Source: Pseudomonadota bacterium (GTDB lineage: Bacteria > Desulfobacterota > Desulfarculia > Desulfarculales > Desulfarculaceae). From it: 64,000 nt of DNA. Both the position numbers and the translations under genes were made by a program. Below the pieces are notes generated by a model. It did not search any database. It was not told the origin of the DNA and worked only from the letters and a program-made list of their open reading frames with translations. Positions 1 through 12,058 of this stretch are shown here, one piece after another; the first letter of the stretch is position 1, and the number at the start of each line of letters is the position of its first letter. The DNA lies in NCBI GenBank assembly GCA_018902755.1, contig JAHIQI010000052.1:155008-219007 (forward strand), written 5' to 3'.

Positions 1-86
1 TGAGCATCACCCGGGCCATGAAGGCCCTGCGCGAGGCGGGGCGGGTGGTGCAGCGGGGCAAGAGCCTGGTGGTGGCTCCGGCCTAG
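1..86 (+). CDS. C-terminal end of a cut-off gene, possibly a winged-helix regulator
   Basis: Only the last 27 codons are in the window, ending at a TAG at 84-86. The reading frame gives SITRAMKALREAGRVVQRG and then a short hydrophobic tail. This resembles the recognition helix and wing at the C-terminus of Crp/Fnr-type regulators, but the piece is too short to be sure. The start and the sensory domain lie outside the window. Confidence 0.35.
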   Translation, partial: SITRAMKALREAGRVVQRGKSLVVAPA

Positions 87-214
87 ATCATCCGGCTTCG
101 CCAGCCACCGCATGACGGCGTTGCCGGCTGCGCGTTGCCCCGCGGCGGTCGGCTGTGCCGGTCCGGACCCAGGCTGGGACCCGATCAGGCAAAAATCTTT
201 CTTTTGTGTGGAAG

Positions 215-2188
215 CTACTTCTGGTCTGAGATTTCCACCCGATTGCGGCCGTTCTGCTTGGCCCGGTACATGGCGTCGTCCGCCAGGCGCATAAGGTCGC
301 TCAGGCGCGTCTCCGGGCTCAACTGGGCTACGCCCAGGCTGATGGTCACCCTCAGTTCCTGCTTGCTGGCGCTCACCGCATGGGCGGCCAAGGCGATGCG
401 CAGGCGCTCGGCCACCATGGCCGCGGCCTCCAGGCCGGTCTCGGGCAGCAGGGCCATGAACTCCTCGCCGCCCACCCGCCCGAACAGGTCCACCTGCCTT
501 AGCACCTGGCGGCAGACCTGAGACAACGACACCAGCACCTCGTCGCCCACCTCGTGGCCGTAGCTGTCGTTGACCGCCTTGAAGTGGTCCACATCCAGCA
601 TGATCAACGACAGAGGCCCGCCGTAGCGATGGCTGCGGGCCACCTCCTGGCGGGACAGCTCCATGAAGCGGCGGCGGTTGAGCACCCCGGTGAGGCCGTC
701 GGTGTTGGCCAGGCGCTTGAGGGCCTCCTCGCTCTGCTTGTGCTCGGTAATGTCGCGCACGCTGCCCGCGGCGTACCAATGACCGTCCATGGAAAAGGCC
801 GATGCGCTCACCTCGGCGGGGAAGTGGGAGCCGTCCTTGCGCCGGGCCAAGACCTCGCGGCGGCCCTCGAAGATGGGGCCTTGCCCGGTCTGACCGAACA
901 CCTCCAGGCCCTTGACCACGGCGGGAATCTGCTCGGACGAGGCCACCAGATGGTGCAGGTCTCGGCCCATGGCCTCCTGGCGGCTATAGCCGAAAAGGCG
1001 CTCCGCGGCCAGGTTCCAAAACTGCACCCGGTCCTGGGAGTCCACCAGGGTTATGGCGTCCTGGGAGGTGTTGGTGATGAACTCCAGGCGGCGCTGGTTG
1101 CGCAGGGTCTCGCCTTCGGCCACGGCCCGGCGCACCCTGGCCAGAGCCCACAGCCACACCACCCCGGCCATGAGCAGCATCACCCCGGCGCAGATCCAGA
1201 ACATGGCCGGCAGCCAGGGCAGGGCCAGCACCTCCGGGGGCACCCGGGAGATGATCCACCAGTGGTCGTCTACGCGGGTGGGTGGTTGGGAGGCCCCCAC
1301 GGACTGCACCTTGTCCATCAAGGCCACCGACTGGTAGGTGAACAGCCCGTAGGGAGTCACCACTTGGCCGTTTTCCTGCGGGGCGATGTTGCGCCAGGCC
1401 TGCTGGTAGGCCGTGGCCATGCTGAAGGGCGTCCGTTCGTTGATGGAGTGCCCCCACTCGTGCTTTGGGTCGGGGCCCACCAACCACCAGCCGCCCTGGT
1501 TCACCAAAAACAGCTCGTTCTGCCCCGCGCGCGAAGCCCGGCGCAGGCGGTCCAATATGCGGTCGCCCAGGAAGTTGAGCACCACCACTCCCAAGAGGCC
1601 GTCGTCGGGGTCTTCCACCGGGCTGACGAAGCGTATGGTCGGCTTGTAGGGCACTTCCAGCCGGCCGCCTTCGACGTTCAGGTCAAAGGGCGAGATGTAG
1701 ACCTGGCCCGGCGCCATCTTCAGCCCGGCGCTAACGTAATAGCGATGCCCCTTGGGCTGCAACGCCCTCTCGTCCACCACCCAGGACTTGCCCTTGTCCA
1801 GGTTGATGCGCACCACCTCCCGGCCGCTGGTGTCCAAAAAGCGCACCTGGTCGTAGACCTTCTGGCTCTGGCTGAAATACAAAAAGGCCGCCTCCAGGAT
1901 GTCCTTGAGAGGCACCTGGCCGTCCGGCCGGTCCATGGCCAGGGTGGTGAGGCGGGCCAGGAACACGGCGTCCGACACGTGGGTCAGCAGGTCGGTTTCC
2001 AAGACCTCGCGCTCCAGGCGCACCAAGTTGACCTGCTGCCCCTTTATGGCCTCTATGCGGGTGCTTTTCTGGGTCAGGTAAACCAGGGAGGCCACCAGCA
2101 GCACCAGGACGGCCAGGGGCAGGTACAACTGCAGGAATGCGAAGATCACCCGGGGGGGAGGGGAGGAAGTTGCTTGGTCGGCGGACAT
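215..2188 (-). CDS. Membrane diguanylate cyclase with Cache-type sensor, PAS and GGDEF domains
   Basis: The product should make cyclic di-GMP from two GTP at the inner membrane. The 657-residue protein has an N-terminal membrane helix (about residues 16-38), a large periplasmic Cache-like sensor, a second helix near residues 330-350, a PAS domain, and a C-terminal GGDEF domain. The active-site motif is intact (VGGEEF), and an RQVD inhibitory I-site lies five residues before it, so product feedback is expected. It has no EAL domain. The hybrid histidine kinase lies just upstream on the same strand, and the pair may be co-transcribed. The ligand cannot be told from sequence. Confidence 0.93.
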   Translation of the reverse strand: MSADQATSSPPPRVIFAFLQLYLPLAVLVLLVASLVYLTQKSTRIEAIKGQQVNLVRLEREVLETDLLTHVSDAVFLARLTTLAMDRPDGQVPLKDILEAAFLYFSQSQKVYDQVRFLDTSGREVVRINLDKGKSWVVDERALQPKGHRYYVSAGLKMAPGQVYISPFDLNVEGGRLEVPYKPTIRFVSPVEDPDDGLLGVVVLNFLGDRILDRLRRASRAGQNELFLVNQGGWWLVGPDPKHEWGHSINERTPFSMATAYQQAWRNIAPQENGQVVTPYGLFTYQSVALMDKVQSVGASQPPTRVDDHWWIISRVPPEVLALPWLPAMFWICAGVMLLMAGVVWLWALARVRRAVAEGETLRNQRRLEFITNTSQDAITLVDSQDRVQFWNLAAERLFGYSRQEAMGRDLHHLVASSEQIPAVVKGLEVFGQTGQGPIFEGRREVLARRKDGSHFPAEVSASAFSMDGHWYAAGSVRDITEHKQSEEALKRLANTDGLTGVLNRRRFMELSRQEVARSHRYGGPLSLIMLDVDHFKAVNDSYGHEVGDEVLVSLSQVCRQVLRQVDLFGRVGGEEFMALLPETGLEAAAMVAERLRIALAAHAVSASKQELRVTISLGVAQLSPETRLSDLMRLADDAMYRAKQNGRNRVEISDQK

Positions 2189-2279
2189 GAAACTGCTCTC
2201 TGGGGGTTCAGTTCAGTCACTGAAGCATAGCATATGATAATGGGGCCTTGGGCCGTTTATCCTCCCTGAGGAGGCCTGT

Positions 2280-4517
<2,238 letters not shown>

Positions 4518-4719
4518 GGTCCCCCTTGCTCCTAAACCCGGCGACGATTAAAAAAAGTTTGCCTCAAGGGGGCGAGGACTCGTCCGCTAAAACGCGGCTT
4601 GGTCAGAGGGCAGACGAAGACGTCACCTTGCGGCCACGTTTATATACTACATCATCGATGGACTTTTCTGCGCGGTGGGGCGGCCCCGCCCCCCCGGCCG
4701 GTTCTCCGGGCCCGCCCGC

Positions 4720-5391
4720 CTATAGGTCGAAGGTGGTGAGCATCTCCTCCAGGGGTTGGCGGACGCTACGGAAGGTATTGGCCGGGGCCTGGGGGTCGGG
4801 ATGGCCCAGGGCCACGCCGATGACCATGTCCTCGTCCTCGGGGATGGGGGCCACCGCCCGCACCTCCTCGGGGAAGCGCGCCAGGGCGGCCAGGATCACG
4901 GTGCCCAGCCCCAGGCTTGCCGCGGCCAGGCACAGGCCGTGGGTGAAGGCCCCGGCGTCGAACACCGCGTAGCTGGTCTGGCCTTTGGGCACGGTGACGA
5001 ACAGCAGGCAGGGGGCCCCGAAGGCGCTGAAGTTGTTGACGTAGTGGGCGGATCGCTTGTCGGCGTCCTCCCGGGCGATGCCCAGCACCTTGAACAGGGA
5101 GCGGCCCAGGTCCTTGTAGCGGGCGCTCATGCCCTCCTCAAAGCCCATGGGCATGGTGATGTCCGGCTCCTGGGGGCGCTCGGAGATCATGGCCTCCACC
5201 AGGCGGCGGCGTATCTCCTTGGCCTTGTCGCCTCCCACGGCGTAGAGCTTCCAGGGCTGGGTGTTGCCCCAGGAGGGGGCCTTGGCGGCCAGGGCGGCTA
5301 TCTGCTCCACCTCATGCCGGGTGACCGGTTGGTCGCTGAAGCCCCGGCAGGAATGGCGGCTGTCCACTACTTGCTGGTAATCCATGCTCAT
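4720..5391 (-). CDS. Nitroreductase-family flavoprotein
   Basis: This is a 223-residue FMN-dependent nitroreductase-fold protein. The opening VDSRHSCRGFSDQPVT is the typical phosphate/FMN-binding RRSxRxF-like segment, followed by APSWGNTQPWKLY and the later SLGLGTV and MVIGVALGHPD motifs of the family. The substrate is unknown; such enzymes reduce nitro compounds, quinones or flavins with NAD(P)H. The start overlaps the stop of the upstream enoyl-CoA hydratase as ATGA, so the two are translationally coupled. A second in-frame ATG at 5385 has better spacing from the AAGGAG site and may be the true start. Confidence 0.9.
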   Translation of the reverse strand: MSMDYQQVVDSRHSCRGFSDQPVTRHEVEQIAALAAKAPSWGNTQPWKLYAVGGDKAKEIRRRLVEAMISERPQEPDITMPMGFEEGMSARYKDLGRSLFKVLGIAREDADKRSAHYVNNFSAFGAPCLLFVTVPKGQTSYAVFDAGAFTHGLCLAAASLGLGTVILAALARFPEEVRAVAPIPEDEDMVIGVALGHPDPQAPANTFRSVRQPLEEMLTTFDL

Positions 5392-6191
5392 TTCTCCTTG
5401 GATGCGCTTTTGTTTATAAAGCGCTCCACCCGGCGGGCGAATTCCGGATCGTCCGCGGCGATTATCACTCCTTGGCGTTCGTCTTCCAGATGGGGGGCCA
5501 GCCGCCCGCGCACCGCCCGGCCCAGGCGGCGCTTGGTGGCGGCCAGGGCCTGGGCCGGTCCCTGGGCCAGCTTTTGGGCCAGTTCCTGGGCCGTCTCCAG
5601 GGCGCTGCCCGGAGGCGCGAGGCGGGTGATCAGGCCCAGCTCGTGGGCCCGCTGGGGGCTCAGGGTGTCGCCCAGGTAGAATATTTCGGCGGTCAGGGCC
5701 GGGCCGAACAAGTGGGAAAAGTGGTAGGTGGTACCCGCGCCGGGCACCAGGCCCACCTTGAGGAAGCCGGGCACCAGGCGGGCGTTGTCGGCGGCCACCA
5801 CCAGGTCGCCGGCGGCCATCCAGGCCAGGCCCGCGCCGGAGGCCGCGCCCTCCACCGCTGAGATCACCGGTTTGGGCAGCTCGGTGATCGCCAGCACCAC
5901 CCGGATCACGTACTGCAGATAGTTGGCGAATATCTGCCCCGCCCCCTGGCCGGGGTGGTCCTCAAGAAAGGCCGCCGCCCGCTTCAGGTTCCCCCCGCCG
6001 CTGAAGTTGCCTCCGGCCCCGGTGAGGATGACCACCCTGGCCTGGTCGTCGTGGGCCAGGCCCTCCAGGGTCCGGGCCAGGCGGGGGCCCATTTCGTCGT
6101 CCATGCCGTTCATGGTGGCCGGGTTGTCCATGGTCACGGTGACCACGGGGCCTTGGCGCTGAACGCGTACATACTCTGCTGTCGGACTCAT
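5388..6191 (-). CDS. Enoyl-CoA hydratase/isomerase family protein
   Basis: This is a crotonase-fold protein of about 267 residues. The oxyanion-hole segments are visible as NFSGGGNLKR and EGAASGAGLAWMAAGDLVVAAD, and the C-terminus has the usual helical trimerisation region. I chose the ATG at 6191, which has an AAGGAG site eight bases upstream, over the longer open frame starting at 6239. The function is probably hydration or isomerisation of an acyl-CoA in fatty-acid or aromatic degradation. A paralogue lies at 12051-12845. It is coupled to the nitroreductase by a 4-base overlap. Confidence 0.9.
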   Translation of the reverse strand: MSPTAEYVRVQRQGPVVTVTMDNPATMNGMDDEMGPRLARTLEGLAHDDQARVVILTGAGGNFSGGGNLKRAAAFLEDHPGQGAGQIFANYLQYVIRVVLAITELPKPVISAVEGAASGAGLAWMAAGDLVVAADNARLVPGFLKVGLVPGAGTTYHFSHLFGPALTAEIFYLGDTLSPQRAHELGLITRLAPPGSALETAQELAQKLAQGPAQALAATKRRLGRAVRGRLAPHLEDERQGVIIAADDPEFARRVERFINKSASKEK

Positions 6192-6347
6192 GTCGCTCCT
6201 TGCCTCGGGGGGAGATGTAAATCGGCTCCAGCTTGCCACAGGCGGCGGCGGGTGACAAGACGCACGGCCCCGGCAAGACTGGCGGGCCCGGATCGGTTAT
6301 ATTATGGGATACCGGCAAAAACCTTTTTACGGCGTGAATTTGTCCCC

Positions 6348-6653
6348 ATGAGCGTGTTTGAACAAGTCTTGGCCCTGCTCAAGGACCCCTCCCCGCCCAG
6401 CCGCAACCGGCACTTCGCCGGCTTTGCCGGGCAACGGGGCGGGCGGGTGCACCGGCTCTATCGCCTCTACCGCGCCCTGGCCCAGGAGACGACCCGCCTG
6501 GCCGCCCGGCCCGGAGCCACCGCCCGCCTGCGCCGCGAGAGCGGGGACTTGTGGCTGGAGCTGAGCGACCCGGATCTGGCCTACCGGCGGCGCTGCCTGC
6601 TGCCCCCCGAGCTTTGCGCCTATTTTTCCGAGCGCCTGGCCCAACACCGATGA
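6348..6653 (+). CDS. Small hypothetical protein, Arg-rich
   Basis: This 101-residue protein is rich in Arg and Leu and has no recognisable domain. It starts at the ATG at 6348, and its TGA overlaps the ATG of the NUDIX gene (ATGA at 6650-6653), so the two are almost certainly co-translated. An in-frame extension back to 5955 is antisense to the hydratase and is not believed. The central segment GRVHRLYRLYRALAQE suggests an amphipathic helix. I cannot assign a function. Confidence 0.65.
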   Translation: MSVFEQVLALLKDPSPPSRNRHFAGFAGQRGGRVHRLYRLYRALAQETTRLAARPGATARLRRESGDLWLELSDPDLAYRRRCLLPPELCAYFSERLAQHR

Positions 6654-7156
6654 GCCCGGCCCAGGACCCAGACGAGCTGCTGCCCGTGGTGGACGACCAG
6701 GACCGCCAGGTGGGCCTGGCCTACCGGTCCCAGGTGCACGGCCAGGGCCTGCTGCACCGGGCGGTGCACGTGCTGCTCTTCGACCTCGACGGCAACCTCT
6801 GGCTGCAACGGCGCAGCCAGGCCAAGGACACCTATCCGGGCATGTGGACCTCCTCGGCCAGCGGCCACCTGGACCCCGGCGAGGACTACCACGCCGCCGC
6901 CCAGCGCGAACTGCGCGAGGAGCTGGGCCTGGACTTGGAGCTGACCTACCTGGGCAAGGTCCCCGCCGGGCCGGCCACCCAGGGCGAGTTCTCCGGGGTG
7001 TTTAGGGCCCAGAGCGGGCAAAAGCCCGTCCCCGACCCCGAGGAGATCGCGGAGATGGGCTTGTTCTCCCTGGAAGATGCCAGGGCCCTGGCTGCGGACC
7101 ACACCCGCGCCGCCCCCTCCCTGGAGGCGGTGATGAGCCAGGCCGGGCTCATCTAA
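6650..7156 (+). CDS. NUDIX hydrolase, IPP-isomerase-like subfamily
   Basis: This 168-residue protein carries a complete NUDIX box: G, five residues, E, seven residues, REL-EE-GL, spread over GHLDPGEDY and RELREELGL. The N-terminal DDQDRQVGLAYRSQVHGQGLLHRAVH segment resembles the isopentenyl-diphosphate isomerase / YfcD-like branch, which hydrolyses nucleotide diphosphate or related substrates. The chosen ATG overlaps the upstream stop by four bases. Substrate specificity cannot be read from sequence. Confidence 0.92.
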   Translation: MSPAQDPDELLPVVDDQDRQVGLAYRSQVHGQGLLHRAVHVLLFDLDGNLWLQRRSQAKDTYPGMWTSSASGHLDPGEDYHAAAQRELREELGLDLELTYLGKVPAGPATQGEFSGVFRAQSGQKPVPDPEEIAEMGLFSLEDARALAADHTRAAPSLEAVMSQAGLI

Positions 7157-7211
7157 CAAAGCGCTCATGGCGGCCAAGGCCGCGCGACTCAACTCATAAA
7201 GGAAATCAGCC

Positions 7212-7679
7212 ATGCAAGGCGAAATTCGCAGGCAAGACCGGGTTGCCGACCAGGAGCAGACCCGGCGGGTTTTGGAGCAGGGGGAGTACGGGGTGCTCTC
7301 CAGCGTATCGCCCGATGGGCAGCCTTACGGCACGCCCCTGAGCTACTGGCTCATGGACGGGGACATCTACTTCCACTGCGCCCTGGCCGGGCACATGCTG
7401 GAAAACATCGCGGCCAACGACCGGGTGTCGTTCTGCGTGGTGGGCAAGACCCAGGTGCTGCCCGACAAGTTCTCCACCCTGTACGAGAGCGTGGTGGCCT
7501 TCGGCCGGGTTTCCGAGGCGCCGGCCCCGGACAAGCGCGCCGCACTGGAGGGCCTGGTGGCCAAGTACAGCCCCGGCTACCCCGCCGAGGGCGGCCAGTA
7601 CATCGACAAGCTCATCGATCGGGCGCGGGTCTTCAAGATCGCCGTGGAGGCGGTGAGCGGCAAGGCCCGCAACGCCTAG
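7212..7679 (+). CDS. Pyridoxamine 5'-phosphate oxidase-fold flavin-binding protein
   Basis: This 155-residue protein belongs to the split-barrel FMN-binding family (NimA/PNPOx-like). The N-terminus RRQDRVADQEQTRRVLEQG followed by YGVLSSVSPDGQPYGTPLSYWL and IYFHCALAGHMLENIAAND is the typical order of FMN-contacting strands. The start at 7212 has an AAAGGAAA site. Members bind FMN or F420 and often reduce nitroimidazoles or other small molecules; the exact role here is unknown. It probably shares a transcript with the NUDIX gene 55 bases upstream. Confidence 0.88.
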   Translation: MQGEIRRQDRVADQEQTRRVLEQGEYGVLSSVSPDGQPYGTPLSYWLMDGDIYFHCALAGHMLENIAANDRVSFCVVGKTQVLPDKFSTLYESVVAFGRVSEAPAPDKRAALEGLVAKYSPGYPAEGGQYIDKLIDRARVFKIAVEAVSGKARNA

Positions 7680-7687
7680 GGTATTGC

Positions 7688-8452
7688 CTAGAAGCGCCCC
7701 ATGAACTCGGCGATGGCCTGGTTCACCTCGCGGAAGTTCTCCAACTGAATCATGTGACCCCCGCCCTCGATGATCCTGAGCTCCGCCTCGGGTATGGCCT
7801 GGGCCATGGCCTGGCTGAGCGCGGGCGGGGTCATCTTGTCCTGGCTGCCCACCACGATGAGGGCGGGCAGGACCAGCTTTTCCAGGCGCTCGGTGGCGTC
7901 GAAATAATCGCAGGCCGCGAAATCGTCGTGCAATACCTGGGGGCCGGTCTGGGCCATCTGCTCCACTCCCTGGCGCAGGAGCGCCTTGTCCACCCCCCGG
8001 GAGTAGGCCCAGCTCACGATCATCTCCACCGTGGGCTGGAAATTTTCCTTGATCCCGGCCAGCAGGGCCGGGTTGACCGGCAGGCGGGGCCCGGTGCTCA
8101 TGAGGATAACCCCGCGCATCAGCTCGGGGTGGGCCAGGGCCAGCTCCTGCACGATGGCCCCGCCCAGGGAGTGCCCCAGCACCACCGGCCTAAGCGGCCC
8201 GGCGGCCAGGAATTCGCCCACCCACCGGGCGTAGTCCTCCACCCGCTGTAGGCCTGGGCCGGGGGTGGAGTGGTGGCCCGGCAGGTCCAGGGCGGCCACG
8301 TTGATGTCCTTGAGGTTGCTGAGCTGGGGCAGAAAATACTCGCCCCGGCCGCCCGCGCCGTGGATCAAGAGCAGGCTGGGCCGGGCGGGGTCGAAGCCGC
8401 CGCGCCCCTGATAAAGGCCTATCTCGCGTCCGGCCAGGTGCTGTTGCCACAT
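7688..8452 (-). CDS. Alpha/beta-fold hydrolase
   Basis: This 254-residue alpha/beta hydrolase has the nucleophile elbow GHSLGG, an HGAG-type oxyanion motif (LLIHGAGGRGEYF), an acid in the VVGSQDKMTP loop and a catalytic His in EGGGHMIQLENF. It is most like esterases, C-C bond hydrolases and BioH-type enzymes; the substrate is unknown. It starts 14 bases after the stop of the sigma-54 activator and has an AAGGAAG site, so it is likely the second gene of that operon. Confidence 0.93.
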   Translation of the reverse strand: MWQQHLAGREIGLYQGRGGFDPARPSLLLIHGAGGRGEYFLPQLSNLKDINVAALDLPGHHSTPGPGLQRVEDYARWVGEFLAAGPLRPVVLGHSLGGAIVQELALAHPELMRGVILMSTGPRLPVNPALLAGIKENFQPTVEMIVSWAYSRGVDKALLRQGVEQMAQTGPQVLHDDFAACDYFDATERLEKLVLPALIVVGSQDKMTPPALSQAMAQAIPEAELRIIEGGGHMIQLENFREVNQAIAEFMGRF

Positions 8453-8465
8453 GGTATTCGCTTCC

Positions 8466-9896
<1,431 letters not shown>

Positions 9897-10018
9897 GGGG
9901 TTCCTTTCCGGAAAAGCGCGGCTCTCACCCTGGAACGCGCCGCCACCATTGTGGGTTATGGGCGTCCGGTTTGCAAGAGGTCGACTTGGCGGGGAACCCC
10001 GGCTGGATTTTCAGCGGC

Positions 10019-10438
10019 CTAGCTCTTGGACTTGGCCGCCTTCACGCTCTGGAACCAGGCATTGGACTCGGCCGAGAACAGCATCACCAGGGCCACCAGC
10101 TGGATTATCACCTGCACTATGTCCATGAGCGCGGCCGCGCCGAAGGGCGCGCCCGAGACCAGGCCGACGACCATCATGACCGTGCCGATGATATACAGCA
10201 CCAAAAAGGTGATGCGGGCCCAGTTGCGGCCCTTGCCGATCATGAAGATAAAGAAGAGCATGATCGCGAAGATGACCACCACGATGGCCACGGCGGCTCC
10301 GGCCTGGCCCTCGCTTCCCAGGTGAGAAATGGCGGGCGCACCCAAAAAGGCGCGCAGCACTCCCAAGGCCCAAGCGACGTAGAGCAATATGATGGCGGTG
10401 TTGGACTTGCTGGGCCGAGTGGTTGGCGAAGCGGTCAT
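10019..10438 (-). CDS. Small polytopic membrane protein
   Basis: This 139-residue protein has four predicted membrane helices, including the segments AAVAIVVVIFAIMLFFIFMI and ITFLVLYIIGTVMMVVG. The N-terminus is Thr/Ser-rich and polar, and the C-terminus is positively charged. A GGAGGA site precedes the ATG at 10438. It resembles small DUF-type inner-membrane proteins, but I cannot name a function. Confidence 0.8.
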   Translation of the reverse strand: MTASPTTRPSKSNTAIILLYVAWALGVLRAFLGAPAISHLGSEGQAGAAVAIVVVIFAIMLFFIFMIGKGRNWARITFLVLYIIGTVMMVVGLVSGAPFGAAALMDIVQVIIQLVALVMLFSAESNAWFQSVKAAKSKS

Positions 10439-10545
10439 GAGTGTCCTCCCTGAATTGGGCGCAGATATAAAACCCGCGGGGCAGGGCGGAGCGATGTTTC
10501 ATCCTATGTACCGGCGGTGCGGGAGTCAACGATTATGAGCCCGCC

Positions 10546-10573
10546 TTGACAGCCCCATTTTACTGCTTATCAT
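10546..10573 (+). promoter_or_regulatory. Candidate sigma-70 promoter for the FmdB-type gene
   Basis: TTGACA at 10546-10551 is followed after 16 bases by TATCAT at 10568-10573 in an AT-rich gap, 31 bases before the start codon of the zinc-ribbon gene. This is a close match to a housekeeping promoter by eye; it was not scored. Confidence 0.5.
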
Positions 10574-10603
10574 TAATATCAATGACAAACCGGAGGAAAC
10601 GCC

Positions 10604-10816
10604 GTGCCCATCTATGAGTATAAGTGCCAAAAATGCGACCACGAGTACGAGGCCCTGGTGATGGGCAGCGCGGACGCGGTGGAGTGCCCCAAATGCGGCT
10701 CCAAGAAGAAGGAGCGCCTGATGAGTTGCTTCAGCTCCACCGGCAAGGGGCTGGACTCCCTGGCCGGCGCGGCGGCGGCCTCCAGCTCCGGCTGCGGCGG
10801 TTCGGGATTTTCCTGA
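10604..10816 (+). CDS. FmdB-family zinc ribbon protein
   Basis: This 70-residue protein opens with MPIYEYKCQKCDHEYEAL and has a second CPKCG pair, making the four-cysteine zinc ribbon typical of the FmdB/putative regulatory family. The C-terminus is Ser/Gly/Ala-rich. The start is GTG at 10604 after an excellent GGAGGA site. Members are widespread, usually unassigned, and have been proposed to regulate transcription. Confidence 0.93.
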   Translation: MPIYEYKCQKCDHEYEALVMGSADAVECPKCGSKKKERLMSCFSSTGKGLDSLAGAAAASSSGCGGSGFS

Positions 10817-10860
10817 GCGGGCTAAGCCGGGCGGCGCGGTTCGCGCCGAGAGCACACACG

Positions 10861-10888
10861 ACCCCCTCCACCCGGAGGGGGTTTGTTA
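10861..10888 (+). terminator. Intrinsic terminator after the FmdB-type gene
   Basis: ACCCCCTCC at 10861-10869 pairs with GGAGGGGGT at 10874-10882 around a 4-base loop, followed by a short T-rich tail. It sits between two convergent genes and may serve both. Confidence 0.75.
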
Positions 10889-11416
10889 TTGGAACAGAGC
10901 CCCGGCTCCGGATAGCGACAGGGCCAGGGAAAAGACCACCGGGATGAGGTTGGCCACCAGGGACAGGCGCACCGGGGCGCGGTGCACCGCGGCCAGGCCG
11001 TAGACCAGGATCACCAGGTTCCACACCGCGAAGGCGGCCATGCCCGCGTAGGGGATCATGGTGAGCAGAACCGGGCCTTGGGCGTAGCAGGCCACCCGGA
11101 AGGTGTCGCCCAGGTTCCTGCCCGCCGCGCCCAGGGTCATGAACATCACATGGATGATGGCCGCGTTGAGCGGCATGAAGCCCAAGAGCACCAGCCAGGG
11201 AACCGGCCCGGCCGGGGAGAGCCCCAGGGGCCACATCACCGCCATGGGGATCAGGGTGCACAGCACCGCGAAGACGGCGGCGCGCAGCAGGCTACCCCTG
11301 CGGGCGGCGTCGAAGCTGGCCCAGGGGTGGCTGGCCACGGCCCACCAGGTGGCGGGCAGGCCCCAGAGGGGACCGGCGGCCCGTTCCCAGGCCAGGGGGC
11401 GGGAGGCCTCGCTCAC
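10886..11416 (-). CDS. Yip1-domain membrane protein
   Basis: This 176-residue membrane protein has about five hydrophobic helices. The opening (LAWERAAGPLWGLPATWWAV) and the FDAARRGSLLRAAVFAVLCTL region resemble bacterial YIP1-domain proteins. The start is GTG at 11416. It lies four bases after the related gene at 11420-12058, and the two appear to be a divergent tandem duplication in one operon with the enoyl-CoA hydratase. The biochemical role is unknown. Confidence 0.75.
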   Translation of the reverse strand: MSEASRPLAWERAAGPLWGLPATWWAVASHPWASFDAARRGSLLRAAVFAVLCTLIPMAVMWPLGLSPAGPVPWLVLLGFMPLNAAIIHVMFMTLGAAGRNLGDTFRVACYAQGPVLLTMIPYAGMAAFAVWNLVILVYGLAAVHRAPVRLSLVANLIPVVFSLALSLSGAGALFQ

Positions 11417-11419
11417 CCC

Positions 11420-12058
11420 CTAGACCCCCGCCATGCCCAGGCCCGCCAGCATGACCCCCAGCAGGAAAAAGCCGATCATGGGCAGCACCACCGCCAGGAT
11501 GGCGTTGCGCTTGTCTTGGCCCAGGCCAACGCTAAGGGCGATGGCCAGCACGTAGATGTTCCACAGCAGGTGCACGAAGATGCCCACCATGGGCAGCAGC
11601 AGGGCGGCGGTGGTCACCTGGCTGTAGCACACCAGGCGCAGCACCAGGGCGAAGGGCGGGGACGGGCGGCCCTTGCCCAGGACGCGCAGGGTCAGGTGCA
11701 CCGCCCCGCTGTAGATGGGCAGGAAGATCGCCGCCTGGATGAGCATGCCCAAAATGCCGAACAACAGCACCGACATGCCGCCCGAGGACTCCACGCTCCA
11801 GGCGATGGTGAACAGGTAGCGGGCGAAAAACACCAGCAGCCACATGCCCACCGCGAAGCCCACCCAGCGGGGCCAGGAGGCGGCGGGCATGGCCGAAAGG
11901 GCCCAGCGGGGCTTGGCCATGATGCCGTACATGGTGGCGAAAAAGGCCTTGGGACCGGCTCCGGGCACCTCCCAGGGCATCATGATGCCCGGCGGGGGAG
12001 GGGGCGGCGGTGGCGGGGTCTCGGGGGCCTGCGGGTCTATATGAGGGCTCTCAGGCAA
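11420..12058 (-). CDS. Yip1-domain membrane protein with polyproline N-terminus
   Basis: This 212-residue protein has a cytoplasmic N-terminus with a run of nine prolines, then about five membrane helices including WVGFAVGMWLLVFFARYLF. The likely start is TTG at 12058, which overlaps the 3' end of the upstream enoyl-CoA hydratase and has AAGGAAG about seven bases before it; an ATG lies 25 codons further in. The membrane part resembles the Yip1 family and its neighbour at 10886-11416. The function is unknown. Confidence 0.75.
   Translation of the reverse strand: MPESPHIDPQAPETPPPPPPPPPGIMMPWEVPGAGPKAFFATMYGIMAKPRWALSAMPAASWPRWVGFAVGMWLLVFFARYLFTIAWSVESSGGMSVLLFGILGMLIQAAIFLPIYSGAVHLTLRVLGKGRPSPPFALVLRLVCYSQVTTAALLLPMVGIFVHLLWNIYVLAIALSVGLGQDKRNAILAVVLPMIGFFLLGVMLAGLGMAGV

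Noticed and set aside
554..2230. Long plus-strand open frame opposite the diguanylate cyclase
   Set aside because: It is His/Gln/Gly-rich, has no domain, and mirrors a clear gene in high-GC DNA. It is an antisense shadow.
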